Source: Bdellovibrio sp. BCCA
Lineage (GTDB): Bacteria; Bdellovibrionota; Bdellovibrionia; Bdellovibrionales; Bdellovibrionaceae
Reading direction: 5' to 3'
Length of the DNA: 64,000 bases
Assembly (NCBI RefSeq): GCF_037996825.1
Contig: NZ_JBBNAC010000001.1
Span: 1,736,001 to 1,800,000, forward strand
Shown: positions 17,937 to 26,588 of the stretch, in pieces
Numbering within the stretch: position 1 is the first letter of the stretch
How the letters are laid out: every line of letters starts with the position of its first letter
The notes under the pieces: generated by a model
Seen by the model: the letters and a program-made list of their open reading frames with translations, nothing else
The model's database searches: none
Told to the model about the DNA's origin: nothing
Translations under genes and position numbers: made by a program

Positions 17937-17965
17937 AACATTGCTGGAATAATGCCAGCAATGTT
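17937..17965. repeat. Perfect 11-bp inverted repeat in a divergent intergenic region
   Basis: AACATTGCTGG (17937-17947) and CCAGCAATGTT (17955-17965) flank a 7-base loop. It lies between the minus-strand serine protease gene and the plus-strand gene at 18120. No T-run follows on either strand, so an operator or an mRNA hairpin is more likely than a terminator. The remaining 250 bases show no other clear signal. Confidence 0.6.
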
Positions 17966-18119
17966 CGTTGAAATTTTGCGAACGAGGACAATAAGTGGTC
18001 TTTTTTCAAGGGTTTGACAGCCTTCATACTCCGAGCGTGGATTAACGCTTTGATGGCGTTGGCGAGGTTCTTGGAAGAAGACCTTCAAGGTCCAACTTCC
18101 AAAAAGAGAGAGTGTTCCA

Positions 18120-19955
18120 ATGAAACACCTAAAAAGAATCACGGCATCCGTTTTATTGCTATCGACTTCTACTGTGTGGGCACAAGAAAAGCTGAATACT
18201 CAGATGCGCGATCTGGAGAAAGTTTTTTCCGAAAACGACCAGAAGTACGAGCAAAAATACGGGCAAGAGCAGGGAAAAGAGGGAACTCGTCATTTTGATT
18301 CTTACTTCTATTACGAAACGGAACCTGAAGGGGATTACGTTGATGTGTCGGCCTTTAGTATCAACGACACCTTTAAAGGTCGTCTTATGGAATACACCAG
18401 AGTGGTCGATCTTTATAAAGCCGCCTTTGGATTGGATAACCAAACTTTTTCTAAAGCAAGATCTTACAACGAAAGTTTAAATCTTCTTTCGCAACAAGCT
18501 TCATCGCTGACGCAAGATCAAAAACTTTTATTCTTATCATTGTCAGGATCTCGCTTGGCCGGATTTTATTCGCAAAGTGAATCTAATAAAAATACGTCGG
18601 AAGAGCTTTTCCAAAACTCTTTGTCGTCTGGAAATGAGGGCGGCATTTGCGGTGACATTCATAAGTATCTCGCGGGACAAGCAAAGGCCTTGGGGTTTAA
18701 AGACGTCGGACTTCACACTGGGATATGGCAAAAAGACAAGAAGGGCCAGGATTCCGGTGGACATTTTATTTATCACTTTAGAGATCCAAAAACCGGCGAG
18801 TACTATATTCAAAACTACTCCCAGGTGATTAATACGGGACAAAAGAGTCAGCAGAGCATGCTTGAAATCAGCAATCGAGTTTTGGGTCCTCTTGTTGGCA
18901 CCGTTTATTCAGAGGGAAAGCGCGGTGATTTTCACGCTTATATTCCGCAGACATCATTGTGGGTTCAAGAAGGTCTTAAAGAACTTGCTTATGCTGGAAA
19001 AGAGGATTCGATTTTACAAGTGCGCATTGGCAATCAAAGTAACTCCGTGGGTATGCAGGTTGTAAAACAAGATGCCAGTGGTTCTTATCTGAGAGCCTTT
19101 ATGCTCCATCAAAAATACTCTTCAGAAGAAGGCATTTATCAATTTTCAGGAGCCGGACTTGCGAGTGGTGCGAGTGTTAGTATTTATACGGACACTCTGG
19201 TTGATGAATTCGGACTTTCTGCGCGCGGTTATGTGGCGGCAGGGCAAGTGGGAGCTCCGACCCTCAACAATGAGATGGAGTGGGAGCAAAAACAAAGAAA
19301 TGTCTTTTTAAACAATATGCAACTCCGAGGTACGGCCCGAGTGAATCGCACGACGGGACGTGTGGAGCTAGAGACATCGAGCATTGATCGCAACCTCAAA
19401 CGGCCGAAAGATATGAGTGCTCCGGATATGAGTGTAAAGCTCGGCGCCAGCTACTCTTCTGAGAGCGTCACCGTGGATCAAGAACGTACGTTTCGTCGTG
19501 TGAAAGATGGACACTATTCATCCACTTCAAAATGGGTGACAGAGTCTGACAAGATTTCTTTGATTTTTGATAAACAGATCGGGAAAGTTTATTTGCTCGT
19601 TCGTGGTGAACTGTATCTGTTTGAGGGCATTGAAAAGATGGCGGCACAAGCCGTCAAGAATGTTGTTGAGGCCTCGTTTCCGTTGGGAAGTCTTGGCGAA
19701 GTCTATGTTGCTATGGATGTTGCGAAAGTGGTCGGGAATAAGTCAGGTGATCCATTCTATGATATTCCTGCCTCCTCAGAATTTAAGGTGGGATTAAAAA
19801 GAGATTTCGCCAAATTCGTTCAAGCCGGTGCTGAGGCGTCTTACCGTAAAGGCCGAAGAATTTACCCATTGTACGATAAAGAAATCACTCCGGGCGTAGA
19901 AGGTGATGGAGTCAAGGGATTTGGCGGGATGATTTGGATGAGCTTGAAATGGTGA
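18120..19955 (+). CDS. Exported protein with Cys/His papain- or transglutaminase-like motifs and strand-rich C-terminus
   Basis: A 611-residue protein with signal peptide MKHLKRITASVLLLSTSTVWA. In the middle, GGICGDIHKYLAGQAKALGF (near 178-197) is a Cys at the start of a helix, GGHFIYHF (near 219-226) a His strand, and DPKTGEYYIQNYSQ (228-241) an Asp/Asn strand; this order is that of transglutaminase/papain-like enzymes. The last 250 residues alternate polar and hydrophobic residues in strands and end LKRDFAKFVQAG...GGMIWMSLKW, an ending with aromatic residues like outer-membrane barrels. Function is unknown; the enzymatic reading is inference. Confidence 0.7.
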   Translation: MKHLKRITASVLLLSTSTVWAQEKLNTQMRDLEKVFSENDQKYEQKYGQEQGKEGTRHFDSYFYYETEPEGDYVDVSAFSINDTFKGRLMEYTRVVDLYKAAFGLDNQTFSKARSYNESLNLLSQQASSLTQDQKLLFLSLSGSRLAGFYSQSESNKNTSEELFQNSLSSGNEGGICGDIHKYLAGQAKALGFKDVGLHTGIWQKDKKGQDSGGHFIYHFRDPKTGEYYIQNYSQVINTGQKSQQSMLEISNRVLGPLVGTVYSEGKRGDFHAYIPQTSLWVQEGLKELAYAGKEDSILQVRIGNQSNSVGMQVVKQDASGSYLRAFMLHQKYSSEEGIYQFSGAGLASGASVSIYTDTLVDEFGLSARGYVAAGQVGAPTLNNEMEWEQKQRNVFLNNMQLRGTARVNRTTGRVELETSSIDRNLKRPKDMSAPDMSVKLGASYSSESVTVDQERTFRRVKDGHYSSTSKWVTESDKISLIFDKQIGKVYLLVRGELYLFEGIEKMAAQAVKNVVEASFPLGSLGEVYVAMDVAKVVGNKSGDPFYDIPASSEFKVGLKRDFAKFVQAGAEASYRKGRRIYPLYDKEITPGVEGDGVKGFGGMIWMSLKW

Positions 19956-19999
19956 TTAATCAGCAGTTGTGATTTTCTCAGTGGTGAAGGAATGTTTTT

Positions 20000-20701
20000 A
20001 TGAAACTCTATCTTCTTTTGTTTGTATATCTTTTAATGGTGAGCGGTGAGGCTCATGCCGGAATGTTCGTATGGACGACCTGGAATACACGAAGAGGGCA
20101 TGGGGTGAAGGTTTGTTTTGCCAATCCCGTTGAAAATTCAAAAGAGAGTTATAAAAGAAGTCCTTGGAGTGACGAACAAAAGCGTCTTGTGCAAACCTGG
20201 GTCGAGCAGGAATACACGCCAGAGCGTACAGGGATTTACTTTTATGGTTTCACAGATTGTGTTGTTGGTGATCGAAGCAATGTGATCATCAATTACCGTA
20301 AAAGATTGAAGATAGGTTGGGATTCCGTTACACGGGCTCAATCGACACTTGGACAAGGATTGATGTACGCTTCTCGAGATTTTCCAGGAGCTGCAGGTTC
20401 GATTCAGTTTTTTATTAGTGGACTTTCTAAATCTACGGTAGTTCATGAATTCGGACATACAGCAGGCCTTATGCATGAGCACGATCATCCCAACGCTGTT
20501 GGTTGTGACATTGACGGCAGTAAGAAAGAGCCGATGATCTTTGCTCGTGGTTACACCGAGTATGATCCGGACTCCATTATGAGTTACTGCGTGACTCGCA
20601 ATTACCGAGATCGCGGTCTTAGTCAGGGTGATCTTTTCACTTTAAAACTCATGTACATCGAGCATGTGTCTCCGCCTGAGACACCGACCATTCTGAGATA
20701 G
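20000..20701 (+). CDS. Astacin/metzincin-type secreted zinc metalloprotease
   Basis: A 233-residue exported protease with signal peptide MKLYLLLFVYLLMVSGEAHA. The zinc site is VVHEFGHTAGLMHEHDHP: His149, Glu150, His153, His159 (HExxHxxGxxH), and the Met-turn SIMSYC has Met194. This short catalytic domain has no propeptide of note and resembles the M12A/M10 metzincins. Four cysteines (FTDC, GCDIDG, SYC, VKVC) may pair. The ribosome site is AAGGAA before ATG 20000. It follows the Cys/His protein gene by 44 bases and could share its transcript. Confidence 0.88.
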   Translation: MKLYLLLFVYLLMVSGEAHAGMFVWTTWNTRRGHGVKVCFANPVENSKESYKRSPWSDEQKRLVQTWVEQEYTPERTGIYFYGFTDCVVGDRSNVIINYRKRLKIGWDSVTRAQSTLGQGLMYASRDFPGAAGSIQFFISGLSKSTVVHEFGHTAGLMHEHDHPNAVGCDIDGSKKEPMIFARGYTEYDPDSIMSYCVTRNYRDRGLSQGDLFTLKLMYIEHVSPPETPTILR

Positions 20702-20821
20702 AAATGCGCCCTATAAGTCGCGTTTCTGACCGGTCGCCGAACGTTTTAGCGGAAACTGATTAATTATCTATAAAAGCCGAGACACATTTTTCCGAAAAGT
20801 ACATAAGTCTAGTAGGAAGTG

Positions 20822-22753
20822 ATGTCGAACGTTTTTGGAATTCTTTTTTTAGTATTTACGTTTGCTTTGGTTGGATGTTCATTGGAGGCCAAGCTCGATC
20901 CATCTTCCCTGGTGGGATTTGTTCCTGATCTGACGAAATCTCCTTCTGTTTCTAATAAATCCAGTTTTGATGGTTTATCTTTAGGGCGTGCTTATCAAGG
21001 TTATGAGCCCTATGGAATTTTCCATCTTGAAAGACGAGCTGACGGAAAGCTTTTGGCGATGACGATGTCGTTATCGGACATGATGGGAGGCGGTAGCCAG
21101 GGAATTCTGCGCATCAGTCCTGTGATTGGAACACTTGAACAAAAAAGCCCTATAAGTGCCTTGCATAATATTGCGGGACCCAACGCTCGAACGATGGGAG
21201 TTGACGGGCGATTTTATTTTGCTCAAGAAGGAAAGGTCTATCGAATCAGTCCTGATTTTTCAACAGTGGAGGAAGTCGTCTCGATCTCTCAACAGATAGC
21301 AACTGTCGGAGTAGACTCTTCTTCGTCAGTTTACTTTAGCGTTCCTTACGGAACTCCATTAAATTATCAACACCTTTATAAGTGGGTGGCGGGAAATCCC
21401 GTGGTCTTTGCAAAGCAAGCGGATGGAGTTTCTGATTATTTATTTGCAGGTTATCCGCAAAAGATTCTAATCGATAATAACGACAAAGTTTATGTTTATG
21501 ACGTTGTAAATACAGGCAGTGATTTTATCTCTACAATGACACGTTTTTCGTCGTCAGGTGTTTTTGAGCAGTCCTTTCCTATCGGGTTTACAGATTATGC
21601 TGGAAAAAAACCGTATGCGCGGGATTTAAACTGGGATAAAGATCGAAATAATATCATTGCTGTCGGGGTTCCTCAGACTGTTGCGACGTCTTATGTGGCT
21701 CCTTATAAAATCGGCGTTTATTCGAAGACCGGTGTTTTGCAGTCAAGTCACACGGCGAATATTTTCTTTGATGGCTATACGTATCCCACGGCTTGCGTTA
21801 TCGATGATGAGGTATTTATTGGAAATACCAATGGTATCTTTGCTTATCATCTTATCGATCACACAATCCGTTGGATTGGCTCGGGCGGAACTGGCAATGG
21901 CGAGTTTGCGGGTTTCTTAGGGGATGGGCTGAATGGTGCTATGAGTATTGATAGTCATGACAACGTTTACATCGCTGATATTGGGAACTTCCGCATCCAG
22001 AAGTTCAATTCTCAAGGTGTTTATCAAAGCAGTATTGCAACAGGCTCAGATTATCCTCGGGGTTTGACACTCACTAAAGATGACCGGTTGGTTTATTTGG
22101 GAAAAGATTCTCAGCAAACCGAACGCAATCATATGGTGAGTTTAAATAGTTCGATGCAAGTCGTATCAACTGTAACGAAAACGGTTTCAGAGGCTGACGA
22201 TGCTTGGCTTGATCCAAAACGGATGGCCGTAAATTCTCAAGGGCATCGGTACGTGGTGGACTTGCGTTCAATGAGTATCAACGGCACTCCTTATATTATC
22301 CCTGTAAGGATTTTTGATGAAGCTGGTAACTATATCGGGAAAATATCAATGCCGGATCTTGGAGGCAGCGATGTCTCGATGCCGACGGATATTTTCATTG
22401 ATGCCGAGGACTCTGTGTGGATTTCTAAAATGCATAAAATTGAGAAATACGATTCACAACACAATCTTGTGAAAACTCTCGACGGTTTTGGTTATATTAT
22501 TAAATTTGCCATGGATAAGCGTGGTTATATTTACGTTGTTGATATCGATATGATGAATCTGGCAGCGAGCAGTGTGAAAATCTATGATGAAACCGGGACG
22601 TTTGTGTCCCAGATTGATAGTACGACTCCGGGTTTAGAAACCGATCCTTTGAGAGTGCCCGTAAGCGTTGCCGTGGATAGCAAATATCGCATTTATGTTT
22701 CTGACGGTACCAACCGCATTCGTCGCTTTACGCCGGTCACGGCCTCGCCTTAA
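20822..22753 (+). CDS. NHL-repeat lipoprotein
   Basis: A 643-residue surface or periplasmic lipoprotein (FGILFLVFTFALVGCSLEAK, lipobox LVGC). The body is a beta-propeller-like series; NHL repeats are clearest from about 370 on: GAMSIDSHDNVYIADIGNFR, then ITI-like repeats with PTDIFIDAEDSVWIS and VAVDSKYRIYVSDGTNRIRR at the end. Such propellers bind proteins or sugars and have no known catalytic residues here. I start at ATG 20822 behind AGGA; a GTG three bases earlier is possible. The neighbours are two exported proteins on the same strand. Ligand unknown. Confidence 0.82.
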   Translation: MSNVFGILFLVFTFALVGCSLEAKLDPSSLVGFVPDLTKSPSVSNKSSFDGLSLGRAYQGYEPYGIFHLERRADGKLLAMTMSLSDMMGGGSQGILRISPVIGTLEQKSPISALHNIAGPNARTMGVDGRFYFAQEGKVYRISPDFSTVEEVVSISQQIATVGVDSSSSVYFSVPYGTPLNYQHLYKWVAGNPVVFAKQADGVSDYLFAGYPQKILIDNNDKVYVYDVVNTGSDFISTMTRFSSSGVFEQSFPIGFTDYAGKKPYARDLNWDKDRNNIIAVGVPQTVATSYVAPYKIGVYSKTGVLQSSHTANIFFDGYTYPTACVIDDEVFIGNTNGIFAYHLIDHTIRWIGSGGTGNGEFAGFLGDGLNGAMSIDSHDNVYIADIGNFRIQKFNSQGVYQSSIATGSDYPRGLTLTKDDRLVYLGKDSQQTERNHMVSLNSSMQVVSTVTKTVSEADDAWLDPKRMAVNSQGHRYVVDLRSMSINGTPYIIPVRIFDEAGNYIGKISMPDLGGSDVSMPTDIFIDAEDSVWISKMHKIEKYDSQHNLVKTLDGFGYIIKFAMDKRGYIYVVDIDMMNLAASSVKIYDETGTFVSQIDSTTPGLETDPLRVPVSVAVDSKYRIYVSDGTNRIRRFTPVTASP

Positions 22754-22968
22754 GCCGACCATTTAAAGGTCAGCTTCTTTTTTTGTTTTACGCAGTCTAA
22801 AAGATAAAGGTCTATCAACTGTTGATAGGGCACTCCTGTTGATTTAGATAGCTGCTTAAAATACGTAATAACGGCGGGGCTTAAATTAATACCTACGGCC
22901 TTCTTTTTCATTTTAGGATAAGGATTTTTAGTCTCTTTCATTTTTGAAAAGTTATATTCCTTTTTCAT
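22750..22968 (-). CDS. brnA: BrnA-type antitoxin
   Basis: A 72-residue DNA-binding antitoxin partner of BrnT. After a basic N-terminus it has KKKAVGINLSPAVITYFKQL, the beta strand and helix of a ribbon-helix-helix fold, then TGVPYQQLIDLYLLDCVKQK, the BrnA signature region. ATG 22968 lies inside the end of brnT (19 bases overlap in total) with GAAAGGGA as ribosome site, so the two are translationally coupled, toxin first, as is usual for BrnTA. It probably represses its own promoter. The last codons overlap a bidirectional terminator. Confidence 0.85.
   Translation of the reverse strand: MKKEYNFSKMKETKNPYPKMKKKAVGINLSPAVITYFKQLSKSTGVPYQQLIDLYLLDCVKQKKKLTFKWSA
22752..22783. terminator. Bidirectional terminator between NHL gene and brnA
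   Basis: AAGCCGACC (22752-22760) and GGTCAGCTT (22768-22776) form a 9-bp stem with one mismatch, followed by CTTTTTTT on the plus strand. It serves the NHL-repeat gene and overlaps the last codons of the convergent brnA. Confidence 0.65.
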
Positions 22969-23239
22969 AAAAATCCCTTTCTTTTCTTGTAACAGGGCGA
23001 GCTGAAATAATACGTACTTTTTCTTCGTTATCACGATACACGTGAACGACAACCAATGTCTTACGAGCGATATTCATTCCTATCAAAATAAATCGCGATT
23101 CATCGTCAGAGTGATGGGAGTCGAAAAAAAGACGACCTAGTGGATCATCAAAAACGCTGGTTACTTCTTCAAACCAAATGCCATGCTTTTTGAAGTTTGA
23201 GAAGTTCTTCTTCTCATCCCAATCAAATTCTAAAGTCAT
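22952..23239 (-). CDS. brnT: BrnT-type ribonuclease toxin
   Basis: A 95-residue RNase toxin of the RelE-like BrnT family that cuts RNA and stops growth unless held by BrnA. Family features in order: FDWDEKKNFSNFKKHGIWFE, EEVTSVFDDPLGRLF, DDESRFILIGMN, LVVVHVYRD and IISARPVTRKERDFYE, where the last holds the Arg residues of the active site. There is no upstream ribosome site, and the best promoter ends right at the ATG, so the message may be leaderless. Known BrnTA systems act in stress response or plasmid upkeep; this one sits between two exported-protein genes. Confidence 0.92.
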   Translation of the reverse strand: MTLEFDWDEKKNFSNFKKHGIWFEEVTSVFDDPLGRLFFDSHHSDDESRFILIGMNIARKTLVVVHVYRDNEEKVRIISARPVTRKERDFYEKGI

Positions 23240-23243
23240 CTAG

Positions 23244-23272
23244 ATAATACCTATATTTTGTCTATATATCAA
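23244..23272 (-). promoter_or_regulatory. Promoter of brnTA, possibly giving a leaderless transcript
   Basis: On the minus strand TTGATA (23272-23267), a 17-base spacer, and TATTAT (23249-23244). Transcription would start near 23237-23239, which is the ATG of brnT. The AT-rich region also includes ATATAT that could bind BrnA. Confidence 0.6.
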
Positions 23273-23417
23273 GTTTGTGGAAAAAAAGTTTTCTAAACTG
23301 GTTGAAACCCGTGTTAATGCAAAGCCCGGCGGAGCCTTATAAGGAATTTAAAGGGTATAGAACGTAGAAATGTCCGGAGTTAACCGTATCGGCTCTTATG
23401 TGCAATAAGACAAAAAA

Positions 23418-24791
23418 TTAATTCTTAATAACATCCCAATGCAAATCGCCAATCAAACTGCGAAGTTTGATTTGTTTTACACCAGTGTCGACGTGAATAA
23501 GAATGCGGGAATTCGGAAGCGCTTCGATTTGAGTTAAGCGCATGATCTTAGGATTGCTGTGGTAAGCGGCCTCAATGGCTTGCGCGATGTTGTCCCAGCG
23601 GATGAAGGGTTCAAAACTTTTTCCGTGATTGGTGCTCTTGTAAGATCCTACAAACCAGGTTCCGTTCGGGTGAATACTCACAGGATAATTTTGTTTTCCA
23701 AAAAGAGGAATCTGAGTCCATGTTAAACCGTCTTCAGTGCGATAAACGCCTTCTGACGAAACGATTCCTCGTACGGAGTTTTTGTTCTCAAACGCGATGG
23801 AATAAATCTCGCGCTTTAAGAGTGAATCTGTTGTGACAGTCGATTTTGACGGAGCTTCTGGTTCTTCAAGTAAAAGATTCTTTTTCTTCCACCAAACTTC
23901 GCCGTGGCCATCAATCTTGCTAATGCCCCAGATGTGCGCTTCTGGTTTTAAAATCTCCACGCGCGCGCGAAGAGGCGGGCCATAAGAAGCACTGTCGGGA
24001 CGAATCACAATGCCACGATGAGAATTTGTGACGTATCCCAAAATCTCTTTCATCGGAATCGTTTCGCCTTTTTGCGTGATGATCACGTCGTTATTGCGAT
24101 AAAGAACAGTGACCCAATTTTTCTTTGGGTGATAGGCAAGGCTTGCAAAATCAGCGCGTGAAACAAAGTGCGTGATGTCTGCATAGCCGATTTGATTTCC
24201 GTATTGAATTTTTAAAAAGCTTTTTGTGATTTCCAGAGGAACTATTCGGCGCAAACGGGGAATCGTCGTTAAAACTCTCGCAGAAGAATCTGCATTCTGG
24301 CGAAGATAAGTGTCGATAAGATTCGTGTAAATTCCCAAATCATCATGACGACTCTGCAGAGCTTGCAAAGGCAGCCAGCCTTCGACTTTGCTGTCTTTTT
24401 CTTTCACGCGGACCCAAAAATCTTCGACAGTGACGATCTCCAAAGAAGTTTTTGCCGAAAGATTTTTTACAGGAGGTGCATCGCTGCGATTCAAGCTTAA
24501 AAGGGGAGTAGCTGATTTCGTCTCAACAAAACGAGCCACTTCAATATCGCGCAAGATCTGATCGCTTTGCATCGCGTATTCTTTTTTGTCCCAAGAAGCG
24601 TGAAAAGAGATTTCGGTCTCAGAGCGGATCAGCTTATCTTCCAAAGTTGTTCGACTCACCTGGCCAGAGGCGAAAAGGCTGTTCTTGTTGCGGAAAAAAG
24701 AGACAGCGGTGTCTGCGTCCGTCGATAGAGCAGCCCAAGAAGTAGGCACAAGGAAAAGTATTGGCAATGTCAGAGAGAGTACGGACCGCAT
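23418..24791 (-). CDS. Exported protein with SH3-like and BNR/sialidase-type repeat segments
   Basis: A 457-residue protein with signal peptide [20 protein letters not shown]. The segment [27 protein letters not shown] (about 118-145) looks like a bacterial SH3 domain, and [20 protein letters not shown]...[14 protein letters not shown] (about 163-204) like a second; both would bind cell wall or peptide. Later [18 protein letters not shown] and [16 protein letters not shown] have the S/T-x-D/N-x-G-x-T/S-W/F pattern of BNR repeats. There is no evident catalytic site. It diverges from hbd with 118 bases between starts. Role unknown; the wall-binding reading is inference. Confidence 0.7.
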   Translation of the reverse strand: MRSVLSLTLPILFLVPTSWAALSTDADTAVSFFRNKNSLFASGQVSRTTLEDKLIRSETEISFHASWDKKEYAMQSDQILRDIEVARFVETKSATPLLSLNRSDAPPVKNLSAKTSLEIVTVEDFWVRVKEKDSKVEGWLPLQALQSRHDDLGIYTNLIDTYLRQNADSSARVLTTIPRLRRIVPLEITKSFLKIQYGNQIGYADITHFVSRADFASLAYHPKKNWVTVLYRNNDVIITQKGETIPMKEILGYVTNSHRGIVIRPDSASYGPPLRARVEILKPEAHIWGISKIDGHGEVWWKKKNLLLEEPEAPSKSTVTTDSLLKREIYSIAFENKNSVRGIVSSEGVYRTEDGLTWTQIPLFGKQNYPVSIHPNGTWFVGSYKSTNHGKSFEPFIRWDNIAQAIEAAYHSNPKIMRLTQIEALPNSRILIHVDTGVKQIKLRSLIGDLHWDVIKN

Positions 24792-24825
24792 TTCTTTATT
24801 TTGCGGGGTGAGGAAGAGCCTCTCA

Positions 24826-24866
24826 AGACCAGAACTTTTGACCTCTGGTCTAAAGTTAGGTACTGG
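24826..24866 (+). promoter_or_regulatory. Possible promoter and operator of the hbd operon
   Basis: Inverted repeat AGACCAGA (24826-24833) / TCTGGTCT (24844-24851) with a 10-base spacer that contains TTGACC (24838-24843). A -10 of only fair quality, TACTGG (24861-24866), is 17 bases further. The repeat around the -35 suggests a repressor of acyl-CoA genes, by position only. Confidence 0.45.
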
Positions 24867-24909
24867 TAATGCGTTGGTTTTTCAATCTAATTTAACGCGG
24901 AGTGATATA

Positions 24910-25770
24910 ATGAATATCAAAACTATCGGCGTCGTAGGCGCAGGACAAATGGGGAACGGCATCGCACAAGTGGCGGCCAATTTTGGTTTTAACGTCATCA
25001 TGTTGGATGTCAGCGGAGCGGCTCTTGAAAAAGGGATCGCAACAATCTCTGGAAGCTGTGATCGTATCATCAAAAAAGGTGGGATGAGCGAAGCCGACAA
25101 AGCAGCGTTGTTGGGCCGAATTAAAACAGCTCAAGAAACAGCGGCTTTGAAAGATTGCGATATCGTGATTGAAGCAGCGACTGAAAATATCGACTTGAAA
25201 CTTAAGATCTTTAAAGACCTTGATGCGGCTGTAAAACCAGAAGCGTTGTTGGTTTCAAACACATCTTCGATCTCTATCACAAAAATCGCAGGCGTGACAA
25301 AACGTCCAACGAAAGTAGCAGGCATGCACTTCATGAATCCTGTTCCTTTGATGAAGTTGGTGGAAGGAATTCGCGGTTTGCAAACTTCCGATGAAACTTT
25401 TACGACAGTAAAAGCGTTGGCGGAAAAAATGGATAAAGTTTTCGTTGAGTCTGTGAAAGACATGCCGGGCTTTATCGTCAATCGCATCTTGATGCCGATG
25501 ATTAACGAAGCGGTTTACACTCTTCACGAAGGTATCGCTTCTGTCGAGTCTATCGACAGCGCGATGAAATTGGGAACAAACCAACCTATGGGCCCGTTGA
25601 CGTTGGCAGACTTTATCGGTCTTGATACGTGCCTTGCGATCATGAACGTGCTTCATGATGGTTTGGGAGATTCTAAATACCGTCCATGTCCTCTTCTTGT
25701 GAAATACGTTGAAGCGGGATGGTTGGGACGTAAGACAGGTCGTGGTTTCTACGACTACTCAGCGAAGTAA
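24910..25770 (+). CDS. hbd: 3-hydroxybutyryl-CoA dehydrogenase
   Basis: Oxidises 3-hydroxybutyryl-CoA to acetoacetyl-CoA with NAD. The 286-residue length is standard. It starts [20 protein letters not shown] with the NAD site [10 protein letters not shown] (about 10-19); [12 protein letters not shown] and [16 protein letters not shown] (catalytic His in MHFMNP) follow, then [16 protein letters not shown] and the ending [13 protein letters not shown] start at ATG 24910 (GGAG 8 bases upstream), since an upstream extension would run through the divergent promoter region. A crotonase gene follows 12 bases later. Confidence 0.95.
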   Translation: MNIKTIGVVGAGQMGNGIAQVAANFGFNVIMLDVSGAALEKGIATISGSCDRIIKKGGMSEADKAALLGRIKTAQETAALKDCDIVIEAATENIDLKLKIFKDLDAAVKPEALLVSNTSSISITKIAGVTKRPTKVAGMHFMNPVPLMKLVEGIRGLQTSDETFTTVKALAEKMDKVFVESVKDMPGFIVNRILMPMINEAVYTLHEGIASVESIDSAMKLGTNQPMGPLTLADFIGLDTCLAIMNVLHDGLGDSKYRPCPLLVKYVEAGWLGRKTGRGFYDYSAK

Positions 25771-25782
25771 TAGGAATTACTT

Positions 25783-26583
25783 ATGGCAAATTTTAATTAT
25801 AAAACAATTCTTCTTGAGCAAAAGACTAATGGCGTTTGGCTTCTTACCGTCAACCGTCCTGAGTCTTTGAATGCTCTGAATTCCACAGTGCTCAACGAAA
25901 TGGGCGAAGCTCTTCGTCAAATCGGAGAGATGTCTTACGAAGACGCTCGTGCTTTGATCATCACGGGTGCTGGAGAGAAAGCTTTCGTTGCGGGCGCTGA
26001 TATCAAAGAAATTCATGATCTCGATGAAGAAAAAGCTTTGGTCTTCGCACAGCGCGGTCAAAGTATTTTCCACGAACTCACTTTGCTAAAAATTCCCGTG
26101 ATCGCAGCGGTCAATGGTTTTGCTTTGGGTGGTGGTTGTGAACTCGCATTGGGTTGCGATTTCATCTACGCTTCTGAAAATGCAAAATTCGGTTTGCCAG
26201 AAGTAAGCCTTGGTTTGATCCCGGGCTTCGGCGGAACTGTTCGTATGGCTCGCGCTATCGGGCAACGTCGCGCACGTGAGTTGACATACACAGGTGGTAT
26301 GATCACGGCACAAGAAGCGCAAACTGTGGGTCTTGTAAATAAAGTTTTCCCGGCGGCAGAGCTCATGCCTGCTGTGATGAAAACAGTAGAAGCAATTTTA
26401 GCCAAAGCTCCGATTGCCGTAGGTTCTGCAAAGATCTCTATCAATCAAGCTTGGGATATGGATGTTGAAGAAGCGCAAAAGAACGAAGCGAAAATTTTCG
26501 CTGAGCTTTTCAATTCTGAAGACGTAAAAGAAGGCACTGGTGCTTTCATCGAAAAACGCAAGGCAAACTTTAAGGGTCACTAG
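25783..26583 (+). CDS. Enoyl-CoA hydratase (crotonase)
   Basis: A 266-residue enoyl-CoA hydratase that converts crotonyl-CoA and 3-hydroxybutyryl-CoA into one another. The oxyanion-hole segments are KAFVAGADIKEI and GFALGGGCELALGCDF, with the two catalytic Glu in GGGCELAL and GLPEVSLGLIPGFGGT. The ending EGTGAFIEKRKANFKGH is typical. It sits between hbd and icmF with gaps of 12 and 5 bases, so one mRNA is expected. Together with Hbd it would handle the C4 acyl-CoA coming from IcmF or from fatty-acid breakdown. Confidence 0.93.
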   Translation: MANFNYKTILLEQKTNGVWLLTVNRPESLNALNSTVLNEMGEALRQIGEMSYEDARALIITGAGEKAFVAGADIKEIHDLDEEKALVFAQRGQSIFHELTLLKIPVIAAVNGFALGGGCELALGCDFIYASENAKFGLPEVSLGLIPGFGGTVRMARAIGQRRARELTYTGGMITAQEAQTVGLVNKVFPAAELMPAVMKTVEAILAKAPIAVGSAKISINQAWDMDVEEAQKNEAKIFAELFNSEDVKEGTGAFIEKRKANFKGH

Positions 26584-26588
26584 GTTTT

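Noticed and set aside
22750-23052. A longer brnA reading of 100 residues
   Set aside because: The first 28 residues would be read from within brnT without ribosome site; the ATG at 22968 has GAAAGGGA and fits the family length.
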